A stretch of DNA of 64,000 nt from Closterium sp. NIES-65 (lineage: Eukaryota; Streptophyta; Zygnematophyceae; Desmidiales; Closteriaceae): positions 620,001 through 684,000 of the forward strand of contig CANXME010002538.1 of NCBI GenBank assembly GCA_948144175.1. The letters run 5' to 3'. The notes beneath the pieces were generated by a model. That model ran no database searches and had not been told where the DNA came from. It worked only from the letters and a program-made list of their open reading frames with translations. Positions within the stretch are counted from its first letter, which is position 1. Each line of letters begins with the position of its first letter. Both the position numbers and the translations under genes were made by a program. Shown here piece by piece: positions 21,870 to 34,873 of this stretch.

Positions 21870-24800
21870 ACTAGATTGCCTCCCTTGCTCCTTCGGTCAT
21901 TGCCATGTACTCGGCTTCGGTTGTAGAAAGCGCCACACAACTTTGCTTGCGTGATTGCCAAGAAACAGCGGCACCGCACATGAGGAAGATGTAGCCGCCG
22001 GTGGATTTGCGTGTGCTCAATTCTCCCGCCCATTCTGCATCGTTAAAGCCTTGGAGGGAGCATGCATGTGGGCTGGTTTGGAAGAAAAGACCGAGATTAG
22101 AAGTACCTTCGAGATAACTAAGAGCTCGCTTGGTTGCATGCATATGGATGGATGATGGAGCACTCGTGTTGAGCTAGCTTAGATACCGTGTATGCTAAGT
22201 CGGGCCTTGTGCATAGGGCTGCATACATGAGACACCCAACCTGACTTTGATAGAGAGCTAGGTCTTGTGGGGATACCTTGGGTGAATTCTCACCATGATG
22301 CTCACTCGCCTCAAGACACAACTCCTCAATACCCGTGATGTCAAGGCTTGACTATCTCTCCTGATAGGGCTGATGTGAAGACAAAGGGACAAAGCTGGAA
22401 GGAAGTGGGGTAGGTGATGGCTTGCTATCTTCACGACCAAACCTCTCAAGGACCTTTTGGATGTACCTTTGCTGGAATAGAAAGATGGACTGTGACTTAT
22501 GATCTCTCACAATCTTCATACTAAGATAATGACTCGGCTCACCAAGATTGGTCATCGTGAATGCACTCATGAGAATACCTTTCACCTTGTTGAGGAGATC
22601 AACAGAACCTGAGACTAGGAGGAGGTCATCAACATATACCAAGAGCCAAATGTACTCCCCCTCACTCGTGTGCATGAAGTACAAAGCGTTGTCTCTCATG
22701 GACCTTGTGAAACCGTGCTTGAAGAGTACCTTCTCAAGAGCATGATACCATACTGAGGGGACTGTTTGAGACCATAAAGTGACTTTACCAAGCGACAAAC
22801 TCGACCCATACCATCATCATAACCTTCGGGTTGTGCCGTGGTGTACCTCTTCTTGGTGGTGTACTGTGGTGTACTTCGCTACCGCGGCAAAGGTTTCGGT
22901 GAAGTCTAAACCTGGAATTTGGGAATAACCTTTTGCCACTAGCCTTGCCTTGTACCTATCAAGGCTACCATCACCTATTACCTTAGCCTTGTACACCCAT
23001 TTGACACCAATTACTTTCTTCTCTGGAGGTGGCTCAACAAGACACCATGTACCTTGCTTCATGAGACTCTCAATCTCTTCCTCGGCCTTCAACCAAAGCT
23101 CTCTCTTAGGACTTGTCATTGCCTCACGACGACTCGATGGCTCTCGTGGAAGGTGTGACGCTGCCATGCATATTGCTTCTACCTTCTTGTGAATGAAATT
23201 CTCGCTCTCCTCACATGTGCACCTTGATGACATGTCAACCATGAATGTGAAGGGCTTTTTAACGTTGCGGACTTGTTTACCTTTACCATAAACCTCACTT
23301 AGCTGACACACATCGGTGGTGGGGTTTGGTCTCACAGTGTTTGAATGCATTGATACGGTCATTTGCGGCTGAGAAAACGGCTGCGACACTGGCTGCGACG
23401 GCGCCACGGCTGCATAATCTTCTCCCGGCGTTGAACTCTCTTGATTATCGGTGTCGACTTGAGGAATAGGTGTGGTGACTCGTGGCGGTGAAGCTGAAAC
23501 GTTCGTCGGCATAGTTGTTTGTGATGAAGCTCTTGGTGGGGATCTTGAAACTAGAAGCTTGGGGATCGATGATGACGCTGCGTTGTCGAGAGGTGGTGAT
23601 GATTGGGGTTGTTTTTCAGTGTTGAAGATGGCGGTAACTGAGGACGGCTGATTCTGGGACGTGGTGGTGAAGTTGAGAAAGGTTTTGGGTGAAGTGGGCT
23701 GTTGGAGCTGGTGTTGGTGGTGACTTTCTGAAGTGATCCTCGTGCTATGAGCTGGCTTGAAGTTGGAACCTGAAGTGACAAATGTGTGGTATGAGAACGA
23801 GGTATTGCGGTGACGGTTGACCTGTTGCTAGGAGTAATCGTAGATGGTGTTGACGTAGGTACTTGGGGTCTTGTAGCTGCTGTTTGCTGCTGCATTGGAT
23901 GGTGGTGAGCTTCCGTAGTTGCCTCTGGAGTGACGGCTGGTGATGGGTTTGATGGCGTAGTGGTAGGCCGATCTGGTTGACGTTGAACTTGTGAGGTTGG
24001 TGTTGAAATAGCTGGCTGGTTTGTGACGGTTGGCTGTTGCTCCTTTGGCGGTGATGGAATGGTGACTTCCTGAGGTGAATGGTCTTCATTTGATGGCTGA
24101 ACTTCATCTCCACTTGGTTGAGTAGCTGCTGGTGGCACTAGCGTCGCATGGCTGGTCTCGTTCACAACGGCTTGCGGGAGATCAATGATGGTTCCACTAT
24201 GGTCAGAATCGGTGTCATCTTCTTCCTCCTCTTGTGTTGTTTCTTCAGGTGCTCTTGCTGGTTCCTGTTGGATAGAGGGTGGTAGAGAGGAGGAAGAGGA
24301 AAACTTGTGCCAATCTGCAAGGGACATGTCTTCATAGAAGACCACATGCTTTGAAACCACTTCACGTTTGGTGACGGGATCCCAAAGGAACCATCCCTTG
24401 CTCTCGTTGCTCATGCCGATGAAGAGGCCCCAATGAGCTTTGCTGTCCAGCATGAGAATCTTTGCACCCGGAACATGGTATTGGGCCATGGAACCAAAAA
24501 CACGAGGCATAGACAGATCTGGTTTAACTCCAAACCAAGCGTTATATGGCGTTACACCATCCGATAGGGGCCTTGTGGGTCTCCTGTTGCGAACATAAAT
24601 TGCCATAGTGATTGCCTCACCCCACCAGAGCTTGTCAAGGCCTTTAAACTGAAGAAACGAGGTAACTATAGCTTGAAAAGTGCGATGAAACATCTCTGCC
24701 ACTCTCCATTTTGCTGAGGACTATAGGGACAAGTGAACTGTTGTTTGACGCCCAATGCCAACAAGTGTACTCACCGTGAATGCTTTCCCCGTGTACTCAC

Positions 24801-26766
24801 CTCCTCGGTCCGACCTCAAGGTGAGTAACTTCTTCTCTGACTCTCTCTCAACAAGTGCTAGCCATTGCTTGAAACACTTGTGAACTTCATCCTTGGTGTT
24901 GATGAAAAAGGACCACGAGAAACGACTCTTGTCATCAATGAAGGACACCAAATATCTCTTACCGTTTCCAGTAGGGTCTCGCATGGTTCCGAATACATCA
25001 GTGTGGACCAACTCTAGAAGGTCCCTTGACTAAGACTTAGAAGGGAAAAATGGCATTCTTGCTATCTTACCTTCGATACAAGATGGACATGGAACGAAAG
25101 AAAGGGACTTGACTGCACATTCACTCAAACTCAATCCTTCCACGCTCTTGTGATTTACCAATTCTTTCAATGCTTGCATTCCCAAGTGCCCCAAGTGTGC
25201 ATGCCATACCTCAACTTGGGAGATACTCCCTTTGTTGTTGACTTGATCGGTTGAAATAGCGGGAAGCGAGACAACGTCGTTCTTCATGTTGCTAGAGCCG
25301 CACTTAGAGACCAACTACATCTTGTAGAGCCGCCCGGTACGCTCGCCTTCAGCCACCAAATTTCCTGCACTGTCCCACACTTTGGCAATCCCCCCTTTCA
25401 AGAGTACAAATGCACCTTTCTCTTCCAGACATCCAGCTGAGAGCAAGTTTGCTCCCAAATCAGGAACAAACAAATCATTATTGACACAAAATGACTTACC
25501 ATCCTTTTCGAACTCAAGCTTGCCAACTTTTTTTATAGGTACTTTGCCAAGATCAGCAAGAGTCACAGCTTTTGAGTCATATGAGGGCTGAAAATCCTTG
25601 ACAATGGACTGATAGGGAGTCATGGTTTCAGAACAGCCACTATCAAGAAATAACTTCTCACTACCAGTAGAAAAAACGTGCATGCAAGTAGCAGCGTTGA
25701 AAAGGTCTGGATCGTCACAAAATTTGGACTCATTTTGACTTGAAGAATGACTTGATATATTTGCTATGGCTGCCTTACCCTTTTCAGATAATATCTGCGG
25801 TGGAGGGACCCAATTTGGACGCTTCTTAAGACAAGCATACCACGGGTGACCCCACTCGTGACAACAAGAACACTCAAAATTAAACTTTTTAGCATTTGAC
25901 CCTTGACTGAAGTTATTGACTCTTACTGGATTGGCTCTCACATTCCCAGACTGATATTGATTTGGAATTGAAGAACTTGGCTGAAAATTAGGACTTGACG
26001 TATACGGAGGACTTGACTGAGGAAAACGAGAAGGTTTGTATGGGTTGGAAGGTGACTGAAATTTCGTACCATAGTAAGGTTGAGGGCAGTTTAAGCTGAA
26101 ATTTCCTTGCCTCAGGGATTGGTTGCCATATCTTGTACCTGCTGCAGCACTCCACGTACCTTCGTCACTCCTCTTGTTCCATGCAAGGTCTCGACTCTGC
26201 TACTCGTTAACAAGGGCCTTAAAGATGAACGCACGAGTCTTCATCGATTGCGGAAGCGCTTGTAATGTTGCACGGAAATTGTCCCACTCCGGTATAAGTC
26301 CGGCGAGGATGGAGGTCTTAAACAGTGACTCGGAGATCTCCAAAGCGATCGCTGCTGCTTCCTCCAATACAGTTTCAGCTCGTTGAAGGTAGGCTTGTGC
26401 GGACTCCTTTTCTTCCATCTTCAGATTCATGAAACGGCTCCACATTTAGACTTGGCTGCTCTCTGATAGTGACTGGTGCATGGACTTCAGCGGTCCCCAT
26501 GCCTACTATGCACTGTTTGTCTTGGTAGAGCAGGGTAGGAGAGACTTCAACTGCTGCTCATGAATGCTGTTGAGTAAGTAGAGAAAAGCTTCTTTGTTGC
26601 GCAGCTCATAAAGCCGTTACTCAGCTTCCGAAGCATCTGCTATTGGTTTGGCTGCTTCTCCAGTATAGTAGGGCCACAAGTCCATAAGGGATGCAGTAAG
26701 TTCAAACTGAGTTGCCCATATAGGAAAATCCTTGCTGTTGAACTTAGGAAGGTGAAGCTTGGGCAT
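21870..26766 (-). pseudogene. Copia D gag-pol pseudogene
   Basis: Gag starts MPKLHLPKFNSKDFPIWATQ at 26766. The UBN2 region (AYLQRAETVLEEAAAIALEI) is at 26445-26200. The zinc knuckle is CSCCHEWGHPWYAC, and the protease is LFLDSGCSETMTPY in 25941-25315. Pre-integrase (VWHAHLGHLGMQAL) is at 25314-25030 and the integrase core (SFIDDKSRFSW, LRSDRGGEYTG) at 25011-24721. The integrase C-terminal part and a Ser/Thr/Pro-rich linker occupy 24702-23551. RT is at 23512-22352, including YVDDLLLVSG, and RNase H is at 22143-21871 (ALSTTEAEYMAMTEGAREAI). Frame changes and stops separate almost every block. Confidence 0.88.
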
Positions 26767-26790
26767 CAAGGGAGTGAGTGATAAGTATGT

Positions 26791-26923
26791 TGTGAAAACT
26801 AGAATGAGAGAATGGATGAACTATGAAAGAGTTGGGTACAAGTACTAACCCTAATTGGGTTGTACCCCATATGGGCTACCCCACTACAGCCAACACAAAA
26901 GCACAAGCTATAATGTTCTGACA
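26791..26923 (-). repeat. 3' LTR of copia C
   Basis: 133 bp, plus-strand edges TGTGAAAACTAG and GTTCTGACA. The adjoining CACCCCCATAGGC is the complement of the family polypurine tract. Confidence 0.93.
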
Positions 26924-27137
26924 CACCCCCATAGGCAAAGTGGGGGACAACAAGGGGTCACAAGACCAGTAAAGCAAAGCAAAGCAAAGCAAGCTCAGGG
27001 TGGATCACAAAGTCACCACACATTCCGAGCACAAGTTCAAGGCCACAAGGCCACTTCACATGCAGGAGTACATATATATATATAGAAGGCTAGACAAGCA
27101 AGAGCAGGTATATATGTATGTAACAGTACAAGCAAGG

Positions 27138-30100
27138 TCAAGAGGTGAGCAAGTGAGGCAAGACAGGCACAAGACCAAGCTGAAGACAGAAACGCTGATG
27201 ATGACAAGGCGCAAGCGCCTTGGTGAAGATATCAGCAGTGTTGGCCTCCGAGGCCACGTACGCAAGACGCAGCTGACCACGCTGCTCCAGCTCACGAGCA
27301 AGGAAGTAGTGAAGAGCAATGTGCTTCATTCTGTGCTCCAGTCTCTGCTCTCGACACAAGGCCAGCATGGCCTTGTTGTCTACGTACAGTACTGGAGGAG
27401 AACGATGCGGCTCTCCGAGGTCAGTCAGCAGGTAGGTGAGCCAGCGAAGCTCATGCGCAGCCATGGCCCCGGCGTAGATCTCAGCCTCACAACTGGAGCC
27501 GAGAACAGAAGACGAGCGGGTAGCCCGACACGAAACAGAGCCGGAACCAAGGCTGAAGGTGTAACCCTGTGATGACCGCTGCGTAGCCTGATCGTCAGCC
27601 CAAGAAGCGTCTGCGTGCCCAGTGAGGACCATTGGACTCCGCCCTCCAAGCACAAGCCCCATGCCCGACGTACTGCACAAGTAGCGCAACACCCTCTTCG
27701 CTGCAGCCATGTGCTCCGCTCTGTGTCTTCCAGGAGCAAAATAACGTGCCAAGATGCTAAGAGGGTATGCAAGGTCAGGTCGAGTGCAGGTCATCAGGTA
27801 CATGAGGCAGCCAACAAGCTTTGGGTACGGGCCACTCGACTCTACGGACTCATCCGAAGGCAGAGCTGAGAGCGAGTGGCGAGTAGGTAGAGGAGTGGCC
27901 TGAGGCGAGGAGTACGTGAAGCCGAAGCGCTGAAGGACCTGCTGCACCATGTGTGACTGAGTCAGGGTAATGGTGCGGCGTGCTCTGTCCCGGGTGATCT
28001 GCAAGCCAAGGTAGCTGCGCAGTTCACCCAGGTCTGTGCACGTGTGTCTCTTCTGCAGCCCAGACTTCACGTGGGCGAGTCCAGCAGTGTCAGCTATGGC
28101 AAAGACCAAGTCGTCGACGTACACAAGGATGTAGAACGGCGGCAAAGAGGTGTCGGTGCGCAGAAACAGCGACGGGTCGGCAGTAGAGGGAGCAAACCCA
28201 AGAGCCGCAACCGTAGTCCTCAGTGTGTCGTGCCACTCACGCGGTGCCTGACGGAGACCAAAGAGTGGCCGCCGGAGGCTCCATTGGGTGCTAGGAGGAA
28301 AAGTCCCAGTGAAGCCAAGTGAGTGGCGCAGCCAGATCTCCTCGTGCAGACTACCCTACGAGAAAGCAGTGCTGAACTCAAGAGAGTGAAGCTCGTAGTC
28401 GCGCTTAGTGGCTTTGTGCAGCAGCACCCGAAGAGTGGTCATCTTGAGGGTGGGAGAGAAGGTCTGAAATTTGTCAACTCCCTGCCGCTGACTGAAGCCA
28501 CGAGCCACGTACCGCGCCTTGAAGACAGGCGGGGAACCCGGAGGCCGCTTCACCCTGAAAATCCATATGCCACTGACGATGTTCGCTCCACGTGGGGGAA
28601 CCTCGTCAACGTAGGTGCCTGTGGACTTCCAGGAAGCCATCTCTGCGTCCATAGCTGCCTGCCACTGAGAGGAGTAGGGACCCTCTATCGCCTCCACGTA
28701 AGAGCGCGGAGTCGGGATGTCAAGTGCATCCGGGTCTCCCTCAGGAGTAAGCAGTACGGACACGAGATGAGGTGAAGCAGCAGCCAGACACTGGAACTCC
28801 TCCTGCCTGTCCTCAAGGACGTCCGTGCCAAGGGCACACTCACCCCCGACGGACGGAGGACAGACAGACTCGGACTCAGCGACAAGACTAGCAGCGTAGT
28901 CTAGACGACAGCGAGCAGCAAAGTCGACGAGCTCAGCAACTAGGGCAGACGCAGCAGTGGACTCAAAGGAAGGGTCAGTGACGTCAGTAGCAAGGAGATG
29001 CGTGACAGTAGGACTGGCAGCACAAAGAGAGTCCGACTCCGCGTCGGCAAGAGCAGGAAGAGAGGACTCAAGAGGAGAAGGCAACGGGGCACGAAGAGGA
29101 GCAGTGGACGGACGTAGATACATCCGGTGCGTGCCAGGGACAGGAGGAGGACGCTGACACGTACCACAACCACTAGTGCGAGCAGCACGGACAGGTGACG
29201 CAGGGCGAGACGCAGGCTCACGACGCTCAGCAAGACCTCCAGTAGGACCAGTGTAGGGAGAAGGAGCAGGCAGTGGGGAGGCAGGCTGTAACTGTAACTG
29301 TGACAGGACAGGCTGTGGACACTCTAAGGGAGGAGGAGGACCAGTAGAAGGCGGGAGACAAAGAACCTGCTGAAGGAGCGGAACGAAGTACGGCCGAGGC
29401 CACTCAGTGACTCCAGACACAGCAGGGACAGCACCAGTACCCCCAGCGGCAGCACCAGCGCCAGCAGCACCTCCAGCTCCAGTACCTCCAGCAACACCTC
29501 CGCCAGGACCGACAGCAGAATTCTTAGCGCCAACACCCTCAGCAGTTCCAGCTCCAGACGCACCCGCCGGCCCAGCAGCTCCAGTACCTCCAGTGCGAGC
29601 ACCTCCGGGACCCGCGGCACCAGCACCCTCAGCAATCGAAGAAGCTCCAGCTCCAGCAGTACGCCTCCAGCGCTGGGCAAACCACTCGCGCAGCTAATGT
29701 GGAGAGAGTGGCTCCCGCCAAGACGAAGCACCCGGAGAACCTCTTGGCCCAGCACCGCCGGACGCCTCACAAGCAGGCCCAGCTCCCTCAGGCTCCACAC
29801 CCCCAGGCTCAGCACCTCCAGACATAGCACCCCCAGGCTCAGCACCCCCAAGCGTAGCACCCCAAGGCTCAGCAACCCCAGGGTCAGCACCCCCAGTCGC
29901 AGCACCCCCAGTCTCAGTACCCCCAAGCTCAGCACCCCCAGTCTCAGTACCCCCAGGCGTAGCACTCACACGCTCAGCACCCTCAGAGTCAGCACCCCCA
30001 GGCTCAGCACCCTCATCAGCACCAGAGTCACCAGTGACCTCGACACGCTCGACTGCATCTACCTGGGACACACCTGAAGGGGCCAGACCCTGAGGGGGGA

Positions 30101-32999
30101 GGGGGTCTACCGGGGGGGAACCTGGTACAAGGAGGAGCGGCGGCGGGGGGAGGGACGGAGTGCGGTAGGGGAAGAGGCGGTAGTAGGGGACCGACTCGTC
30201 AAACATGACGTCCTGGGAGGACAGAACACGGCGAGAGGTGGGGTGGTAGAACTACCACCCTGGCGCGTCAGGGGGGAAACCCAGGAAGACGCAAGGAGTA
30301 GCATGAGGGGACAGCTTGTCCGCAGACAAGTCGCGGACAAACGCCCGAGATCCCCAGACACGGAACGCAGACGCATCGCCAACCTTCCTCGTCCACAGCA
30401 AGGCTGGGGAGGTCTCAGGCATGGAGACCCTGGGGTGAAGGTTGATCTGATGCGCCGCGTACCGAACCGCAAACGGCTACAGAAAATGGGGGGCAGCCGC
30501 ATGCATCATGGACGTACGGGCGACGTCCATGACCATGCCAATGCGGCGCTCAGCAATCCCATTTTGCTGTAGAGAGTCGAGAAGCGTGAAGGTCTAGCGG
30601 ATGCCTCATGCACGATAGTAGGCTCGTAGAAGGCTAGAGGAGAAATCTCCGCCTCTGTCAGAGTGCAGACGCAGAACAGGAAAGTTTGAGCCGAAGCTCT
30701 GCCTGAGCTGGAGACGAGCTGCGCGGATCCAGTCGATCAACACCTCAGTGACATCACCCTTGCTGCGCAAGGGGAAGACTGTGGTGTAACACGAGTAGTC
30801 GTCAACCACCAACAGGAAGTAGTGCTCGTGACCCAGTCCACGGACCCGGGCGGGGTCCCACACGTCCAGGTGAAGCGTCTGCAGCGGGCCTCTCATGGAG
30901 GAAACTGGGAGGAGTGAGGGGCAGCACGCTGCCGCCCCTCAACACAGGGGACGCAGATAGGGCCAGGCCCCGGAGGAAGGGGAGGGAGGGACCGGGGAAG
31001 ACCAGAGACAAGGACACGGGAGGCCATGCCTCGGAGACGAAGCAGGGAGGGGTGACCAAGGCGGTGGTGCAAGAGGAGAGTCTCGTGAGACAGGAGGCGA
31101 CACGAGCAGGGGGCAGACTCAGGACCAGACCTGGACGCTGCAGCAAACACCTGACCCAACGCAGCTACTTGACCAGACGCAGGGAAAGGAGGAGACGCAG
31201 TGGTCAGTGTGTACAGGCTCGATGCCGGCCGACGAGTAAACGTGGCCAAGTGTCGGCCCGTCCGAGCGTCCGTGCAGTGGGTCACCCGCTGGCTTGCAGG
31301 AGTGAACTGGTGAACTCCCCCATCCTGTAGGTCAGCACCACTCATCAAGTTCGTAGAGAACGAGGGGAGGTAAAGACCAGATAGGGTGCCAGTGGGAGCC
31401 GTCGGACACGGGAAGACTGTGGAGAAGTGAGTAAGGACAGGACCCCCAGAGGGGTCTGCCATAGAGACTGCAACTTGCCGGCCAAGCACCTGCACCTGAG
31501 GAAACAGACGCACTAGCACCGAGAGCAGCAGCCTCGCTAGCACCTAGAGCAGCAGCCTCACCAGTACCTAGAGCAGCAGTCTCAATGCCCGGGTCGGGCG
31601 GGAAACACCGATAACAGTCACCCTCATCACTAATGGTCACAGCATACATAGCAGCAAGAATAGCATCAAAGTCAAGGTCAAAGATAGCTACTCTCGCCCT
31701 AGACACCTCACCCTAGCAGGGGATCTCTGTGGCCTCCGATAACTGGTGACGCCAAGCCTCCGTCAGGCGGCCAAAGCAGCGCTGGGTGGAGTGCGCACCC
31801 CCGCACTGCTCACCCGCGCGGTCACCGGTGCGTAGGATGTAGATGCACGGACCAGTACCCCCACCCCGCTGGCGTGCAACGTACCACTCACGGAGCTGCT
31901 GAGGGTGGGGGATGTCACGAGTGCGCTGCTGCTGCTGCTGGCGCTGACCACCACCGGAGCTGACCCTCTGCGCAGCGCCACCCCAACCAGCTCCACCTCC
32001 TCCGCCGCTGCCTCCTCCACCGCCGCCACCACCGCCACCTCCGCTCCCACCACCACCGCCGCTCCCACCGCCATCGCCACCGCCGCCTCCGCCTTTACTG
32101 CCGCCACCGACACCTCCACCCCCGCCACCACCCCCACCGCCACCCCCACTCCCTCCACCGCCTCCACCGCCGCCTCCACCGCCCCCGCTAGCTCCTCCAG
32201 CGCCCGTGCCCCCCTTGCCCTTGCCAAGGCGGCGTCTCCCGCTAGGGGTAGACACCGCACCGACCGACTCAAGCCCAACGAGGTCGGCCGCAGCAGCAGA
32301 GGAAACAGAGGGCAAAAGGGGGGAGGGGGAACACCCCTCAAAGATGGGGGTGCGCGGGTCACCACGGGAGGCTCCTACAGCGACTATGCTCTTCTCTGCT
32401 GCTAGGAGGGCCTTCTCGAGGAGGTCAACGGTGAGAGTGGTGGGACAAACTGAGAGGAAGTGGTCCCTGACTATGCGAAGGGAGTCAGGGAGGCGGGTGA
32501 CTATGTAGTAGATAGTGATGTACACGGGGGGGGGGGGGGTTCTTGGCGCAGAACCTTGCAGGAAGCGCAGCGCGGTAGCGAGTGTCACTAGTGCGGAGGT
32601 GCGTAATGAGGTCAGCGACTGTGGGAAAGGCAGCAAGGTCAGGGAAGAGGTACGGTAGCATGAGGCGGCTCAGTGCAGCAGTGGCAGGGGAGGAGTAGCG
32701 CGCAACTACAGCCTCGTATAAGGTCTGAGCACTCTTGTACTGGCTAAAGTGCGCACGCTCAGAGGTAGGCATGTGGCGACGCACAGCAAGACGTGTAGCA
32801 GCATCGCGCGTGGCCCACTGTGAGCAAACAGTGGCATCAGCATCAGCAACAGGGGCAGGAGAGGCACTGGAGGTGAGGTCAAAGAGAGAGAGACCGTCTG
32901 CCCATCGCACTGTAAGAAAAGCTGCAGGTCATCTATCCAGACGTCAAAATCAATGGCCCGATCCTCAGCGTCAAAAGCAAGGACACTAGGGGTAGCCAT
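27138..32999 (-). pseudogene. Copia C gag-pol pseudogene
   Basis: Gag starts MATPSVLAFDAEDRAIDF at 32999 and shifts frame after about 30 residues. The 14-base C tract (32526-32539) shifts it again. The Gly-rich tail and zinc-binding part (EQCGGAHSTQRCF) are in 32636-31713. The protease catalytic stretch TFTLDSGASRSFF is deleted at about 31495. Integrase lies in 31146-30240. The GGAEP-type linker is in 30206-29694. RT runs 29420-28356 and 28145 onward, with YVDD near 28120, and RNase H ends at 27138 (LAYVASEANTADIFTKAL). The RT/RNase H block at 28145-27138 is an uninterrupted 335-codon frame. Confidence 0.9.
32526..32539 (-). repeat. Poly-C (plus-strand poly-G) tract in gag of C
   Basis: Fourteen G on the plus strand at the same gag position as the tracts in G, I and H. 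The following codon is GTG (Val) where the other copies have ATG. Confidence 0.9.
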
Positions 33000-33059
33000 G
33001 ACAGCAGTACACTAGCAGCGCGAACAGTAGGGTGAGGGCAGTGTAGTGACAGAGGCGCT

Positions 33060-33960
33060 GCTCTTACCGGACAGGGCGGCTCGGGCGGCTCGGCTGCAGG
33101 GCGACTCGGCGGCTCGGCAGCTGGGCGGCTCGGCGGCTCGGCTGCTGGGCGGCTCGGCGGCTCGGCTGCTGGGCGGCTCGGCGGCCCGGCTGCTGAGCGG
33201 CTCGGCGGCTGGGCGGCTTGGCTGTTGGGCGGCTCGGCGGTTGGGCGGCTCGGCTGCTGGGCGGCTCGGCTGCTGGGCGGTCCGGCGGGGCCGCAAAGAA
33301 GGCGGCGGAATGGCCGCTGAGAGGGCGGCGTCTGGGGCCGCTGAGATGAGGCGGCAGGGTCGCTGAGAGGAGGCGGCGAGGCCGCTGAGAGGAGGTGGCG
33401 GGGCCGCTGAAAGGGCGGCGGTGGGGCCATGAGAGGGCGGCGACGAGGCCGCTTCCGGGGCGGCGGAAGGGCCGCTGAAAGGAGGTGGCGGGGCCGCTGA
33501 AAGGGCGGCGACGAGGCTCCTGCAGGTGCAGTGGTGGGGCCGCTGAGAAGGGCGGCGACGGGCCGCTGCAAGGGTGGCGACGGGGCCGCTCAAGAGGGCG
33601 GCGACAGGGCCGCTGGAAGGGCGGCTTCGGGGCCATGCAAGGGCGGCGACGGGGCTGCTGGTGAAAGGGCGGCAAGGGGCCGTAGGGGGAGAGCGGCGAC
33701 TGGCCGCGAAGGGCGGCGAATCGAGGCCGTAAGGGCGGCGAATCGGGGCCGCAAGAGGCCGCTAAGGGGCCGTGAGGGCGGCTAGGGCGGCGCGACGCGG
33801 CCGTTAGGGCGGCGCGACGCGGCCGCTAGGGCAGCGCGACGGGGCCGCGAGGGGCTGCTAAGGGGCCTAAGGGGCCGTGAGAGCGGTGCGACGGGTCCGC
33901 TAGGGGTCGTGAGAGGAGAGACCCATGGAGCGCGACTCGGACAGGGACTGAGCGCGCTCC
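33060..33960 (-). repeat. GC-rich minisatellite leader of copia C
   Basis: Tandem GCGGCTCGGCGG/GCTGCTGGGCGGCTC-type units (33080-33300), then GGCGGCGAGGCCGCTGA-type units, between gag and PBS. This is non-coding leader. Its repeat units differ in sequence from those of G, I and H. Confidence 0.8.
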
Positions 33961-34018
33961 GGGCAGGAAAAAAATTCGAATCAGTGGGCCCTAGGAACAG
34001 TTCCCACGAGGGAATCTT

Positions 34019-34028
34019 CTCTATACCA
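34019..34028 (-). promoter_or_regulatory. PBS of copia C
   Basis: The minus strand reads TGGTATAGAGAAGATTCC after the 5' LTR, of which TGGTATAGAG matches the family PBS. Confidence 0.65.
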
Positions 34029-34161
34029 TGTGAAAACTAGAACGAGAGAATGGATGAACTATGAAAGAGTTGGGTACAAGTACTAACCCTAATTGGGTTG
34101 TACCCCATATGGGCTACCCCTCTAAAGCCTACACAAAAGCACAAGCTATAATGTTCTGACA
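34029..34161 (-). repeat. 5' LTR of copia C
   Basis: 133 bp, four differences from the 3' LTR, followed by target duplication TATGT. Confidence 0.93.
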
Positions 34162-34355
34162 TATGTTGTTGAAGAACTGCCTCGTGCAACTGCTTCCATT
34201 AAACCAGTAGCAGCTAATGTTGACTCTGTAGCTCCTGATATTGACTCTGTAGCTCCTCCGGCTGATTGGAGTGTAGGGTTAGACGGATTATCTCCCGCCA
34301 TGGTTGGATAATGCTAGGATAGGAACGTAATAGGCTCGGCTGATCGAAACGACGG

Positions 34356-34368
34356 GCTCTGTTACCAA
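34356..34368 (-). promoter_or_regulatory. PBS of copia D
   Basis: The minus strand reads TTGGTAACAGAGC two bases after the LTR end. It is close to TGGTATCAGAGC. Confidence 0.7.
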
Positions 34369-34370
34369 CT

Positions 34371-34873
34371 TGTAAAACATAGTAGCTGTGACTACTGGAG
34401 GAATGGAAACTTGACTGGAAAGTTTTAGCAGGGCTGCTGGAATTGACTGGATGAGGTAAAACCTCATTATGCTCAAGATTATACAAGCCCACTAAGGCAC
34501 AACTCTATGAGCATAACAAAAAAAGAGAGATATGTAGCTCAAACTAGACTGCTAGACAAAGCAACTTCCTTGGGAACTTGGGCACAATTCAGATTTCATG
34601 AACCTTGAGTGACTTGAGAGCCACATGAGGTGCATGAATAAGAAATCTCTGGAATGTTCTGTTATAGCTGATTCTATTTTTTAGAAACCTGTAGAAATTG
34701 TCGACACTTTTGTTTGAGAGCAATCCCGAACTGTATCGAGTCTTCGGCTGCAATCTGATTGGTTGCAGAAGTTTCTGAATATTTCGCGAAGCCTTGACTC
34801 CGTCGCCGACATTCCCCCCTTCCTGCTCCTTGTGTGCAAAGGGCTGGGGTGGCAGAAACTCGATTCTCCAACA
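34371..34873 (-). repeat. 5' LTR of copia D
   Basis: 503 bp. On the minus strand it starts TGTTGGAGAATCGAG and ends CTATGTTTTACA before the PBS. Its first ~140 bp match the truncated LTR at 16408-16544. Confidence 0.8.

Larger units (their letters stand above)
26791..34161 (-). mobile_element. Copia element C nested in D
   Basis: 7371 bp on the minus strand, with 5-bp target duplication TATGT at 26786-26790 and 34162-34166. LTRs are 34029-34161 and 26791-26923 and differ at 4 of 133 positions. It belongs to the same family as G, I and H. By LTR divergence it is intermediate in age between G (7/126) and I (0/132). Confidence 0.95.
21770..34873 (-). mobile_element. Copia element D, split by nested copia C
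   Basis: A minus-strand LTR retrotransposon. Its 5' LTR is 34371-34873 and its PBS is at 34356-34368. Gag begins about 26766 and RNase H ends near 21870. Element C (26791-34161) is inserted in the D leader about 20 bases upstream of the D gag ATG; removing C and one TATGT restores a continuous leader. No 3' LTR of D was found, so the D 3' end is truncated near 21770. Confidence 0.85.
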
